Shown here: piece after piece, positions 1-6,444 of the stretch
Position numbering within the stretch: the stretch's first letter is position 1
Layout of the letters: each line of letters starts with the position of its first letter
DNA from: Pseudomonadota bacterium
GTDB lineage: Bacteria > Pseudomonadota > Gammaproteobacteria > Burkholderiales > Sulfuriferulaceae
Direction: 5' to 3'
Length of the DNA: 7,489 bases
NCBI GenBank assembly: GCA_021790625.1
Contig: JAJYGL010000278.1
Span: forward strand, 1-7,489
Position numbers and translations under genes: made by a program
The notes under the pieces: model-generated
What the model saw: only the letters and a program-made list of their open reading frames with translations
Database searches by the model: none
What the model was told of the DNA's origin: nothing

Positions 1-310
1 ACCGGCCATGCAAACGGCGACCGAAGCGCAGGCAACTGCTGGCAAACGCGTGTTCACGGCCATCATCGTGCGCTGGCATGCCGACAACCGCCAGCACGGG
101 TTTCCATTCTGCCACCAATTCGCCAATACGGGCGAAGCGTATCGCCACCACATCACTGGCGATGGTTTCCAGTGGATGCGCAAGATTCAGCATCAGGTCA
201 CCGACCGCCACGCCAATCCGCTTCAGGCCGTAATCAAAACCCAATACCGTCCCGACAGACAATATTTGCATCGTTTGTTTCGGGGATTCTTCTGGCAGCG
301 ACTCAAGCAT
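1..310 (-). CDS. ruvX: Putative pre-16S rRNA nuclease / RuvX (YqgF), 3' end cut by window edge
   Basis: This is the N-terminal 103 residues of the YqgF/RuvX family, an RNase H-fold nuclease implicated in pre-16S rRNA 5' end maturation and proposed as a Holliday junction resolvase. The translation shows the family's first strand, GFDYGLKRIGVAVGD at about residues 24-38, with the expected catalytic Asp at D26. It then has VGMPAHDDGRE at 76-86 and RFGRRLHGR at 95-103, aligning with the E. coli VGLP...DG and RKFANRIHGR segments. The chosen ATG at 310-308 overlaps the yqgE stop by 8 bases, which indicates translational coupling, and a purine-rich GGAAGAAG lies upstream. A second ATG at 271-269 would give a length nearer the E. 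coli protein, so the true start is open. The missing C-terminal part lies left of the window. In many betaproteobacteria yqgE-ruvX leads into pyrR and pyrB. Confidence 0.92.
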   Translation of the reverse strand, partial: MLESLPEESPKQTMQILSVGTVLGFDYGLKRIGVAVGDLMLNLAHPLETIASDVVAIRFARIGELVAEWKPVLAVVGMPAHDDGREHAFASSCLRFGRRLHGR

Positions 311-875
311 GCCCGGCTTCTTCCGGCAAATCCAGGTAATTGATCCCCAACAAATGGGTTGCTGCATCCAGCCGCCCATCAATCGGGGTGTCAAAAATGA
401 CCTCTGCCTGCGCAAGGACGGAAAGCCATGCATTCTGCGCCAATTCGCTCTCCAATTGTCCGGCTGACCAACCGGCATAACCTAATGCCACCATCATCCG
501 CTGAGGGCCATTGCCTTGTGCCAGTGCATCGAGAATATCACGCGAGGTCGTCAATCCGATGTCTTGCCCTGCCGGCAAGGTGGATTGCCAACTTCCCAAC
601 GGCTGATGAAGGACAAAGCCGCGACCCGTTTCGACCGGCCCACCAAAAAACAGGGGATGGTTACCTAGCTCATCGTTCTGCGGCACCAGTCCGGTTTGCG
701 CAAACAGATCGGACATCTGCATCTCAATCGGCCTGTTGACGATAATGCCTAATGCGCCTTCTTCATCGTGTTTGCACAGATAAGTCAACGTACGGGCAAA
801 ACGAGCGTCTGCCATGCCTGGCATGGCGATCAGAAAGTGTCCGGTCAGATTGATGCTGTTTTTTATCTCGTCCAT
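303..875 (-). CDS. yqgE: YqgE/AlgH family (DUF179) protein
   Basis: A 190-residue cytosolic protein of the UPF0301/YqgE (AlgH) family. Its biochemical role is not firmly established; AlgH was named from Pseudomonas alginate regulation. Visible family hallmarks are the N-terminal GHFLIAMPGMAD at about 12-23, GALGIIVNRP at 40-49, the FFGGPV turn at 76-81, GYAGWSAGQLE at 132-142, NAWL at 148-151 and FDTP at 161-164. Length is normal for the family and the frame is intact. The ATG at 875-873 starts right at the family's N terminus. No clear Shine-Dalgarno sequence precedes it. It is the first gene of a leftward operon with ruvX, divergent from dnaB. No strong promoter was found for it in 876-1060. 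A TTGGCA-like -35 can be read on the minus strand, but without a convincing -10. Confidence 0.93.
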   Translation of the reverse strand: MDEIKNSINLTGHFLIAMPGMADARFARTLTYLCKHDEEGALGIIVNRPIEMQMSDLFAQTGLVPQNDELGNHPLFFGGPVETGRGFVLHQPLGSWQSTLPAGQDIGLTTSRDILDALAQGNGPQRMMVALGYAGWSAGQLESELAQNAWLSVLAQAEVIFDTPIDGRLDAATHLLGINYLDLPEEAGHA

Positions 876-1062
876 GGTGTGAATTGTAATCAGCTCTGGT
901 CAGAAGCACAAATATCTATCGATGGTACAGCAGATAATGTGCCAAAAGATACACCTGTTTATTTCGCACGCCTCACGCGAACGATGCCCACGACGACAAA
1001 TTCTTGCGCATCAATTTCCTGCATACACCACCTCAAAGTCATCCAAAAACAGAGGCAAATGA

Positions 1063-1071
1063 TGCTATGAT
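1063..1071 (+). promoter_or_regulatory. Extended -10 promoter element for dnaB
   Basis: TG-C-TATGAT forms an extended -10 box (TATGAT at 1066-1071, 5 of 6 to consensus). No good -35 lies at the usual spacing, which is typical of extended -10 promoters. Transcription would begin near 1078, giving a leader of about 25 bases to the ATG at 1103. That argues against the in-frame TTG at 1082 as the start. The rest of the 227-base spacer 876-1102 shows no other gene or clear site. Confidence 0.45.
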
Positions 1072-1102
1072 AAACGACTAATTGCAAAATTTCCCATACA
1101 TC

Positions 1103-2479
1103 ATGAACGCCATCCCATCCACCGATCCGCAACTAGCCAACATGAAATTGCCGCCCCACTCTGTCGAGGCAGAGCAGTCCGTATTGGGCGGTTTGTTGCT
1201 GGAAAACAGCGCTTGGGACAAAATTGCCGACCTCATCCGACCGGAGGATTTTTATCGCCACGACCACCGTCTTATTTATCAGGTCATCAGTCAACTGATT
1301 GAACAAGGAAAACCTGCCGACATCATCACCGCAGGCGAACGACTGCAAACCATGGGTGAACTGGAAAACGTGGGTGGTCTACCCTATCTGGTTGCGCTGG
1401 CGCAAAATACACCTTCTGCCGCCAACATTCGCCGCTATACCGAAATCGTACGCGAACGCGCCATTCTGCGCAAATTGATCGAGATTGGCAGCGACATCGC
1501 CGAGTCCGCCTACCAACCTGCCGGCAAAACTGCCGCCGAACTATTGGATCAGGCAGAGAAAAAAGTTTTTGATATTGCTGAAGCAGGCGCACGGGCGCAA
1601 CGTGGCTTCATGAATCTGCAAAGCTTGTTGAGCAGCGTAGTCGAACGCATCGACGAATTGTTTAACCGCGAGAATCAGAGCGATGTCACGGGCATTCCAA
1701 CCGGCTATACCGATCTGGACCAGAAAACAGCCGGCCTGCAACCAGGCGACCTGATTATCGTTGCCGGCCGCCCTTCCATGGGAAAAACGGCATTCTCGCT
1801 CAACATCGGTGAGCATGTTGCCATCGACAGCGGCTTGCCGGTGGCGGTATTTTCCATGGAAATGGGCGGGTCACAACTGGTCATGCGGATGCTGGGGTCG
1901 GTCGGCCGCCTTGATCAGCAACGCCTGCGTAGCGGTCGCCTGCTGGAAGACGACTGGCCACGACTGACGTATGCACTGGGAAAACTGAATGATGCGCCGA
2001 TGTTCATCGACGAAACTCCTGCACTGAATGCACTGGAACTGCGCGCACGATCCCGTCGCCTACACCGGCAATGTGGCAAACTGGGACTTATCATCATCGA
2101 CTATCTGCAATTAATGTCCAGTGTCACTTCCGGCGAGAACCGCGCCACGGAAATTTCAGAAATATCGCGTTCTCTCAAGGCATTGGCGAAAGAACTCAAC
2201 GTGCCAATCATTGCTTTGTCGCAGCTCAACCGCTCGCTGGAACAACGCCCCAACAAACGCCCGGTGATGTCCGATCTACGTGAATCAGGCGCTATCGAGC
2301 AGGATGCTGACGTTATTCTGTTTATTTATCGGGATGAAGTCTACAATCCCGACTCACCGGATAAAGGCACCGCAGAAATCATCATTGGCAAACAGCGCAA
2401 TGGTCCGATTGGCAGCACACGGCTCACCTTTCTGGCCGAGCACACCCGTTTTGAAAATTACAGCGGTGGACAGTACTGA
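1103..2479 (+). CDS. dnaB: Replicative DNA helicase DnaB
   Basis: Hexameric 5'-3' helicase that unwinds the fork and recruits primase. With the ATG at 1103 it is 458 residues, close to the 471 of E. coli DnaB. Its start is placed like E. coli's, with DPQLANMKLPPHSVEAEQSVLGG matching DPQVAGLKVPPHSIEAEQ. The N-terminal collar domain spans about 15-120, followed by a linker helix and the RecA-like domain from about 195. Walker A is GRPSMGKT at 222-229 (K228), the catalytic Glu is in FSMEM (E253), and Walker B is LIIIDYLQL at 329-337 (D333). SQLNRSLEQR at 373-382, DLRESGAIEQDAD at 391-403 and GKQRNGPIG at 429-437 (arginine finger region) are all present, with no sign of an intein. A TTG at 1082 would add seven residues but is a less likely start. 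There is no clear Shine-Dalgarno and no rplI just upstream. The downstream neighbour alr is a common partner and no terminator separates them. Confidence 0.98.
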   Translation: MNAIPSTDPQLANMKLPPHSVEAEQSVLGGLLLENSAWDKIADLIRPEDFYRHDHRLIYQVISQLIEQGKPADIITAGERLQTMGELENVGGLPYLVALAQNTPSAANIRRYTEIVRERAILRKLIEIGSDIAESAYQPAGKTAAELLDQAEKKVFDIAEAGARAQRGFMNLQSLLSSVVERIDELFNRENQSDVTGIPTGYTDLDQKTAGLQPGDLIIVAGRPSMGKTAFSLNIGEHVAIDSGLPVAVFSMEMGGSQLVMRMLGSVGRLDQQRLRSGRLLEDDWPRLTYALGKLNDAPMFIDETPALNALELRARSRRLHRQCGKLGLIIIDYLQLMSSVTSGENRATEISEISRSLKALAKELNVPIIALSQLNRSLEQRPNKRPVMSDLRESGAIEQDADVILFIYRDEVYNPDSPDKGTAEIIIGKQRNGPIGSTRLTFLAEHTRFENYSGGQY

Positions 2480-2488
2480 GTTTACAAT

Positions 2489-2536
2489 ATTGACCACTTG
2501 ATTGACCACTTGATTGACCACTTGATTGACCACTTG
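2489..2536. repeat. Four perfect 12-base tandem repeats (ATTGACCACTTG)
   Basis: ATTGACCACTTG occurs four times without a gap or mismatch (2489-2500, 2501-2512, 2513-2524, 2525-2536) between the dnaB stop and alr. The array starts 9 bases after the dnaB TGA and ends 20 bases before the alr ATG. The period is a multiple of three and the array is in the dnaB frame. Past the stop the frame reads V-Y-N, then four copies of I-D-H-L, then K-L-stop. Perfect identity suggests recent slippage expansion or a variable-number locus. Each unit also carries TTGACC, similar to a -35 box. Confidence 0.97.
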
Positions 2537-2556
2537 AAACTGTGAATGAGTTTGTC

Positions 2557-3633
2557 ATGACCCGCCCCCTGCAAACCCAGATTGACACCAACGCCCTGCG
2601 CCACAATCTGACCGTCATTCGCGCACAGGCGCCCAACAGCAAACTGATGGCAGTCGTCAAAGCCAACGCGTATGGTCACCACATTCCCACGGTGTTGCCG
2701 GCCTTGGCCGCTGCCGACGCCCTCGCTGTCGCCAGCCTGGACGAAGCCTTGCAATGTCGCCAACTGGGCTGGAACAAACCGATTCTGTTACTGGAAGGCG
2801 TATTTGAATCGAAAGAACTGGGAGAATGCGCCGCGCAGCAGATTGGCATGGTCATTCACCATCAGCAACAAATCGACTGGCTGTGCCAACAGCCGATTCG
2901 CGTCCCGTTATTCGTCAAACTCAATAATGGCATGAATCGTCTGGGCTTTCAGCCCGATGCTTACCACCGTGCCATTGCCGCGCTACGTGCGCATCCCCTG
3001 TTGTCTGACATCACACAAATCAGCCATTTTGCCGATGCCGATTTGGCAGACGGCATCGAACAGCCAATGCGCCTCATTCAGCAACATTTTTCGCAGCACG
3101 CCTACCCGGTCAGTCTGGCCAACTCCGCTGCCATTTTTCGCCACCCCGTCAGCCATCGAGACTGGATACGCCCGGGCATCGCACTGTATGGCGCCACCCC
3201 ATTTGCCGACATCCCTGCAACAGATCTCGGTCTGAAACCGGTCATGCACGTCACCAGCCGCCTCATTGCCATCCAGAGTATTGCCGCAGGTCAAGCCGTA
3301 GGATACGGCCACACATGGGTGGCCGAACGCCCGACCCGGGTAGGCATTGTCGCCTGTGGTTATGCCGATGGCTACCCTCGGCACGCACCAAGCGGCACGC
3401 CCATATTAGTCGACCAGCAGCGCACAAACACACTGGGACGTGTCTCCATGGACATGCTGTGCGTCAATCTGAACCATTTGCCTCACGCAAACGTAGGCAG
3501 CTCCGTCACACTATGGGGCGGCAATTTATCCGTAGACGAAGTTGCCCAGTCAGCCGGCACCATCGGCTATGAATTGTTGTGCGCACGCACACCACGACCA
3601 AGCAATATCCTGCCAGAAGCCTGTCAGACCTGA
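2557..3633 (+). CDS. alr: Alanine racemase (PLP-dependent)
   Basis: Cytosolic PLP enzyme interconverting L- and D-alanine for peptidoglycan synthesis. From the ATG at 2557 it is 358 residues, matching the E. coli protein of 359. The PLP-binding lysine lies in AVVKANAYGH (K35), and the second catalytic base Tyr lies in CGYADGYPR (Y269). Other family segments are KLNNGMNRLGF at 121-131, ISHFADAD at 155-162, the phosphate-side LANSAA at 187-192, RPGIALYG at 205-212, VGYGHTWV at 248-255 and GRVSMDM at 294-300. The N-terminal TIM barrel and C-terminal beta domain are both complete. An in-frame GTG at 2542 would add five residues, but neither start has a strong Shine-Dalgarno. It follows dnaB by 77 bases containing the 12-base repeats, and is probably cotranscribed with it. 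It could be either Alr or its catabolic paralogue DadX; the dnaB context favours Alr. Confidence 0.97.
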   Translation: MTRPLQTQIDTNALRHNLTVIRAQAPNSKLMAVVKANAYGHHIPTVLPALAAADALAVASLDEALQCRQLGWNKPILLLEGVFESKELGECAAQQIGMVIHHQQQIDWLCQQPIRVPLFVKLNNGMNRLGFQPDAYHRAIAALRAHPLLSDITQISHFADADLADGIEQPMRLIQQHFSQHAYPVSLANSAAIFRHPVSHRDWIRPGIALYGATPFADIPATDLGLKPVMHVTSRLIAIQSIAAGQAVGYGHTWVAERPTRVGIVACGYADGYPRHAPSGTPILVDQQRTNTLGRVSMDMLCVNLNHLPHANVGSSVTLWGGNLSVDEVAQSAGTIGYELLCARTPRPSNILPEACQT

Positions 3634-3648
3634 ATCCGGCCCAAATAA

Positions 3649-3679
3649 AAAACGGTCAAGGACATGCCTTGACCGTTTT
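3649..3679. terminator. Bidirectional intrinsic terminator between alr and the phosphoesterase gene
   Basis: A perfect 13-bp stem, AAAACGGTCAAGG (3649-3661) with CCTTGACCGTTTT (3667-3679), closes a 5-base loop. It sits 15 bases after the alr stop and 29 bases beyond the stop of the convergent gene. On the minus strand the stem runs into six consecutive T. On the plus strand the tail is only TTTT followed by GCTTTC, so termination may be stronger for the leftward transcript. Confidence 0.85.
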
Positions 3680-3708
3680 GCTTTCAGCGACTGCCGGAGC
3701 AAACGTTG

Positions 3709-5508
3709 CTAGTTGCCCTGCGCATGCGAGAAATCGAACATACCCATCAGATCGCCGATGGCCGGACGATTGAGCGGTACGTAAGGATTGGCGGCATTGG
3801 CGACCGGATCGGGCAGGTTGTCGCGGCTGCGCGCTGACAGTGGATGCAGTCCCCAGTTGGCCTCGATGAATTTGAGGATGGAATTGTGATCGCTATAGAC
3901 GTGATCGACGTGGCCTTTTTTAGCGTACGGCGACACTGCGATCAAGGAAATCCGGGTACCGTCGCCGAAGAAATCGATAGGCTGGATATAACCGGTATCA
4001 TAATAGCCACCGCCTTCGTCCGTCGTGATGAAAATCACGGTCTTGGCCCACACTTGCTTCACGCTTTTGACGCGGTTGACGATATCGTTAACGAACGCTT
4101 CAAAAGCCGGCATGGTGGAATCTGCAGGGTGGCCGGCAGAACTTTCAGGCGGGCGGATGAACGATACTGCAGGCAGGGTCGCATCGCTGGTTACGTCCTG
4201 ATAGAACTGGGTAACATCCTGCAGGTTGTTTTTCAGCGAAGTCGTCATGATGCTGGTGAAGCCAGTCAACGGATCGCAAATGCCGCAATATTCGTACGGC
4301 GTGGTGACGATACCGTTGTTTCTGCCTCCGATATACCATTTCCAGCTTATATTTTTAGCCGATAACGCATCGGCGATGGTAGGAATGGTTTGCGGCGGTA
4401 AAGTGTAATTGTTTGGACCCAAAGGCTGGGGCGTACCGGATGCGCTGTAACCCAGATTATAGTTGTTTACCAGATAATATGTGTTAGGGGCGCAATTGCC
4501 GTTGTTAAAAGTCTTGCCCGGTTGAGACAGGATATAGTTCATGATCGGCGCGACGCCGGGCTGCTGGTTATCTGAACATTTAACATACGAGCCGCCTGCA
4601 TAACCGTCCTGGGTATAAAAATTGTTGGTTCCGGGCTGGGCATTCGGATTCTCGATCTGGTTGGCAGGCGGCACGTCAGGCGTACCGTTCTGATTGTGAA
4701 ACGCAGCGTCGGCAGTAACGATGGAAAGAAAGTTGGCGCCGGTGCCGCCCATGATGGGTTGATGATAATTATCGCTGATGGCGTATTGATCTGCCAACGC
4801 TTTAAACACCGGTTCATCGCCCGCAGACATATTAAAGAATCCCATCTCTTCGCCACCCTGATAGGAATTTGCCGCAGTCGGCGTTCCCGGCGCGGGCGCA
4901 GGAGGCGTGTTTTGCGGTCCGATCCCTACCGTGCGGTCTACCCAGACGAACAAATCCATTTTTTCCTTATTGGTTTGCTGCCACATCTGGAAAAAACGAT
5001 GGGTTGGATCGCCGGTGTACGCATCGGGGGAATTGTAAGGCACGTATTTGCTGATCTGGAACGGCCCGTTCGGCAGATCGGCGGGGAAGCGCTCATCCGC
5101 GGTATAGGGCGGCTGTCCGAAGGCATAGGTAGTCTGCGGCTGAGGCAAGGTCGCATACGGACCGGTCTGCGACGGATTGAGCTGGTAGAGGTACGGGTCG
5201 GACGCCTGTTGTTGGGTGGCCTTCGCAAAATTCGGTCCGGGGGTGCCGTCTGCGTTGATGATGCCTTCGCTCAACAGGTTTTTTATCGTTTGCCCCGGAC
5301 GCGGCTGATAACCGCCGAACACATTATCGAAGGTATGGTTTTCGCCTATGATCACGATTACGTGCTCGATAGGCGTACGGGTTTTCCCCTGTGGGAGGTT
5401 ATTATCGGCATCCTGGACATCGTCCAAGGCCAGCGCCACGCCAACCTGGAAGATTAATGCCAGGCTTAACGCCAATACTGATAATTTCGGTTTGCACTGT
5501 ATATTCAT
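3709..5508 (-). CDS. Exported phosphoesterase, phospholipase C / AcpA acid phosphatase family
   Basis: A 599-residue protein of the phosphoesterase family (PF04185), which includes non-haemolytic phospholipases C and Francisella AcpA, acting on phosphate esters outside the cytoplasm. A Sec signal peptide is evident: KPK, then a hydrophobic stretch at about 9-25, with likely cleavage after A27 (ALA). No twin-arginine motif is present, although many family phospholipases C use Tat. Metal and active-site motifs are IIGENHTFDNVFGGY at 53-67 (E56, N57), NYHQPIMGGTGANF at 247-260 (probable nucleophile region, T256), SAGHP at 457-461, TTDEGGGYYD at 495-504 (D497, E498) and YSDHNSILKFIEANW at 538-552. 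The ATG is fixed by AAGGAG seven bases upstream. It is transcribed alone, between its own leader and the shared terminator, convergent with alr. Substrate (phospholipid or phosphomonoester) cannot be decided here, and no Pho box was recognised. Confidence 0.92.
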   Translation of the reverse strand: MNIQCKPKLSVLALSLALIFQVGVALALDDVQDADNNLPQGKTRTPIEHVIVIIGENHTFDNVFGGYQPRPGQTIKNLLSEGIINADGTPGPNFAKATQQQASDPYLYQLNPSQTGPYATLPQPQTTYAFGQPPYTADERFPADLPNGPFQISKYVPYNSPDAYTGDPTHRFFQMWQQTNKEKMDLFVWVDRTVGIGPQNTPPAPAPGTPTAANSYQGGEEMGFFNMSAGDEPVFKALADQYAISDNYHQPIMGGTGANFLSIVTADAAFHNQNGTPDVPPANQIENPNAQPGTNNFYTQDGYAGGSYVKCSDNQQPGVAPIMNYILSQPGKTFNNGNCAPNTYYLVNNYNLGYSASGTPQPLGPNNYTLPPQTIPTIADALSAKNISWKWYIGGRNNGIVTTPYEYCGICDPLTGFTSIMTTSLKNNLQDVTQFYQDVTSDATLPAVSFIRPPESSAGHPADSTMPAFEAFVNDIVNRVKSVKQVWAKTVIFITTDEGGGYYDTGYIQPIDFFGDGTRISLIAVSPYAKKGHVDHVYSDHNSILKFIEANWGLHPLSARSRDNLPDPVANAANPYVPLNRPAIGDLMGMFDFSHAQGN

Positions 5509-5515
5509 CTGGAAA

Positions 5516-5521
5516 CTCCTT
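5516..5521 (-). promoter_or_regulatory. Shine-Dalgarno AAGGAG of the phosphoesterase gene
   Basis: AAGGAG on the minus strand lies seven bases before the ATG at 5508-5506. It is the clearest ribosome binding site in the window and fixes the start immediately before the signal peptide. Confidence 0.85.
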
Positions 5522-5621
5522 GCGATTATTCAAAGGTTGATTTAACGGTTGCTCCCACCTGATTGCGACCACTGGGCAAACCCATCCAATTTTATACAGA
5601 CCGATGACTACAATCTGCCCA

Positions 5622-5640
5622 GGGAATATCTTAAATTCCC
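5622..5640. repeat. Inverted repeat GGGAAT-N7-ATTCCC upstream of the phosphoesterase gene
   Basis: Six-base arms (5622-5627 and 5635-5640) flank seven AT-rich bases. The site lies about 115-130 bases before the phosphoesterase start, where a promoter operator could sit. Its left end touches a second inverted pair, CTGGGCA (5572-5578) / TGCCCAG (5616-5622). A regulator-binding role is inference only. Confidence 0.3.
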
Positions 5641-5733
5641 GGCATTACAGCCAGATGAAATATTATTTACACGTTCACATCATCATAGCCAATGATATGA
5701 TTTAAAATACAATTTTATTTAATTTATCAAAAA

Positions 5734-5766
5734 TTTTTTGTGCGCCCAGCATAGGCGCACAAAAAA
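5734..5766 (-). terminator. Distal intrinsic terminator of the cytochrome c gene
   Basis: A perfect 13-bp stem pairs TTTTTTGTGCGCC (5734-5746) with GGCGCACAAAAAA (5754-5766) around a 7-base loop. Read leftward, the GC core is followed by an A tract and then TTTTT (5733-5729). The flanking A/T tracts could also let it act weakly rightward. It is second in line after the hairpin at 5769-5794. Confidence 0.75.
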
Positions 5767-5768
5767 CA

Positions 5769-5794
5769 ACAGGGCGCCCATTCGGGCGCCCTGT
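5769..5794 (-). terminator. Proximal intrinsic terminator of the cytochrome c gene
   Basis: An 11-bp GC-rich stem, ACAGGGCGCCC (5769-5779) with GGGCGCCCTGT (5784-5794), closes a 4-base loop, 25 bases past the cytochrome stop. On the minus strand it is followed directly by TGTTTTTT (5768-5761, counted with the adjacent bases), a good U tract. Together with the next hairpin it forms a tandem terminator. Confidence 0.85.
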
Positions 5795-5819
5795 CTGTCA
5801 ACCATGGTTCTGATAGCGT

Positions 5820-6356
5820 TTACTTCACGCTGGCTACCAGTTTGTCCACATCGGCAGAAGTTGCCGGCGGCGTAAAATTGGCACCGCCGTGATCGGCCAT
5901 GTAAGCCACCGCACGCGCCACTTCCAGATCGCTGAGGTCAGCATTGCCACCGCGGGCTGGCATCATGCGAATACCATGGAGTGCATGGCTGATGAGCGTT
6001 GGGTAGCCCTGTTTGATACGGGGACCCCATTCAGCACTATTACCAAATTTTGGTGCGCCCAATGCGCCCGGCGTGTGGCAGGCGGTACAAACGGCGTTGA
6101 AGACTTGATCGCCTTGCATATCCACATGCACGGCGTTCGGATTAGCCACTACCAGTTCACCCACTGGCTTGATGCGGGCCTCGACTTCTTTCGCATCCAT
6201 ATTTTGTGGCGCACCAGTCGCATGCCCCATTTGAATCTTGACCACCATGATGACTATCAGAATAATTGCAAACAGCGGGGCAAACAAACTGCCCAGCAGC
6301 GCCATGACAAACTGCATCGGCGTCGTTTTGCTCATTTTGGTATGATCATCGCTCAT
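5820..6356 (-). CDS. Membrane-anchored monoheme cytochrome c (c5 type)
   Basis: A 178-residue electron carrier of the cytochrome c5-like class, anchored in the inner membrane with its heme domain in the periplasm. A single hydrophobic helix spans about residues 15-39 after a polar N terminus and is probably an uncleaved anchor. The heme site is CTACH at 90-94 (C90, C93, H94). The distal ligand is most likely M132 in MMPARGGNADLSD, the usual c5 motif, followed by the C-terminal helix VARAVAYMADHG at 146-157. The start ATG at 6356-6354 has GAGGGG eight bases upstream; an in-frame ATG at codon 8 is less well placed. It has its own promoter (TATAAT at 6406-6401) and tandem terminators, so it appears monocistronic. 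Its redox partners are not in the window. A role in feeding a terminal oxidase or other respiratory enzyme is inferred from the family. Confidence 0.93.
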   Translation of the reverse strand: MSDDHTKMSKTTPMQFVMALLGSLFAPLFAIILIVIMVVKIQMGHATGAPQNMDAKEVEARIKPVGELVVANPNAVHVDMQGDQVFNAVCTACHTPGALGAPKFGNSAEWGPRIKQGYPTLISHALHGIRMMPARGGNADLSDLEVARAVAYMADHGGANFTPPATSADVDKLVASVK

Positions 6357-6400
6357 TGCTACATCCCCTCGCCTATGGTTAAAGTTAAGTTAATTCGCGG

Positions 6401-6427
6401 ATTATATCCCTAAAAAATAAATTTCAA
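6401..6427 (-). promoter_or_regulatory. Promoter of the cytochrome c gene
   Basis: On the minus strand a perfect TATAAT (6406-6401) is preceded by TTGAAA (6427-6422, 5 of 6 to the -35 consensus) at a short 15-base spacing. TTTTGA (6429-6424) at 17 bases is a weaker alternative. The start of transcription would be near 6394, about 38 bases before the ATG. The whole spacer between the boxes lies in the left arm of an inverted repeat. Confidence 0.6.
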
Positions 6428-6444
6428 AAGTTTATTCTTTAGGG
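6408..6444. repeat. 14-base inverted repeat spanning the cytochrome c promoter
   Basis: CCCTAAAAAATAAA (6408-6421) pairs with TTTATTCTTTAGGG (6431-6444) at 13 of 14 positions around a 9-base loop. The left arm fills the gap between the -10 and -35 boxes, and the loop contains the -35. The last four bases (AGGG) are also the first bases of the palindromic element at 6441. It could be an operator, or a low-GC terminator for the leftward operon from 7079; a U tract after the stem is lacking. Confidence 0.5.

Larger units (their letters stand above)
5509..5819. other. 311-base spacer between cytochrome c and phosphoesterase genes
   Basis: No gene is seen here. The right side (5734-5794) carries two terminator hairpins for the cytochrome gene. 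The centre (about 5655-5733) is very AT-rich. On the minus strand a weak promoter can be read as TTGGCT (5692-5687), 17 bases, TAAATA (5669-5664). A TATAAA at 5596-5591 is an alternative -10 without a matching -35. Small inverted repeats lie between these and the gene: CTGGGCA (5572-5578) with TGCCCAG (5616-5622), and GGGAAT/ATTCCC at 5622-5640. The leader of the phosphoesterase mRNA should therefore start somewhere in 5580-5660. Confidence 0.5.

Noticed and set aside
1082..1102. TTG start for dnaB
   Set aside because: It would leave almost no leader after the predicted transcription start and adds residues not seen in E. coli DnaB; the ATG at 1103 fits better.
2489..2536. Repeat array as a CRISPR
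   Set aside because: The units are 12 bases, directly adjacent with no spacers, so this is a simple tandem repeat.
2482..2763. Minus-strand open frame with a repeating WSIK tail
   Set aside because: It is antisense to alr and its repeats merely reflect the 12-base array; there is no independent coding evidence.
4696..5457. Long plus-strand open frame (253 codons) opposite the phosphoesterase
   Set aside because: It is Arg/Gly/Ile-rich shadow sequence of a clearly recognisable gene on the other strand, with no family motif of its own. The same holds for the 173-codon frame at 3844-4365.
5425..5508. Tat signal peptide on the phosphoesterase
   Set aside because: The N terminus has lysines but no twin-arginine motif; a Sec-type signal with an ALA cleavage site fits better.
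5509..5720. Pho box upstream of the phosphoesterase
   Set aside because: Single CTGTAAT- and CTGTATA-like words occur, but not two CTGTCAT repeats at the required spacing.
5889..6413. Plus-strand open frame opposite the cytochrome c gene
   Set aside because: The opposite strand encodes an unmistakable heme protein with its own ribosome binding site, promoter and terminators.
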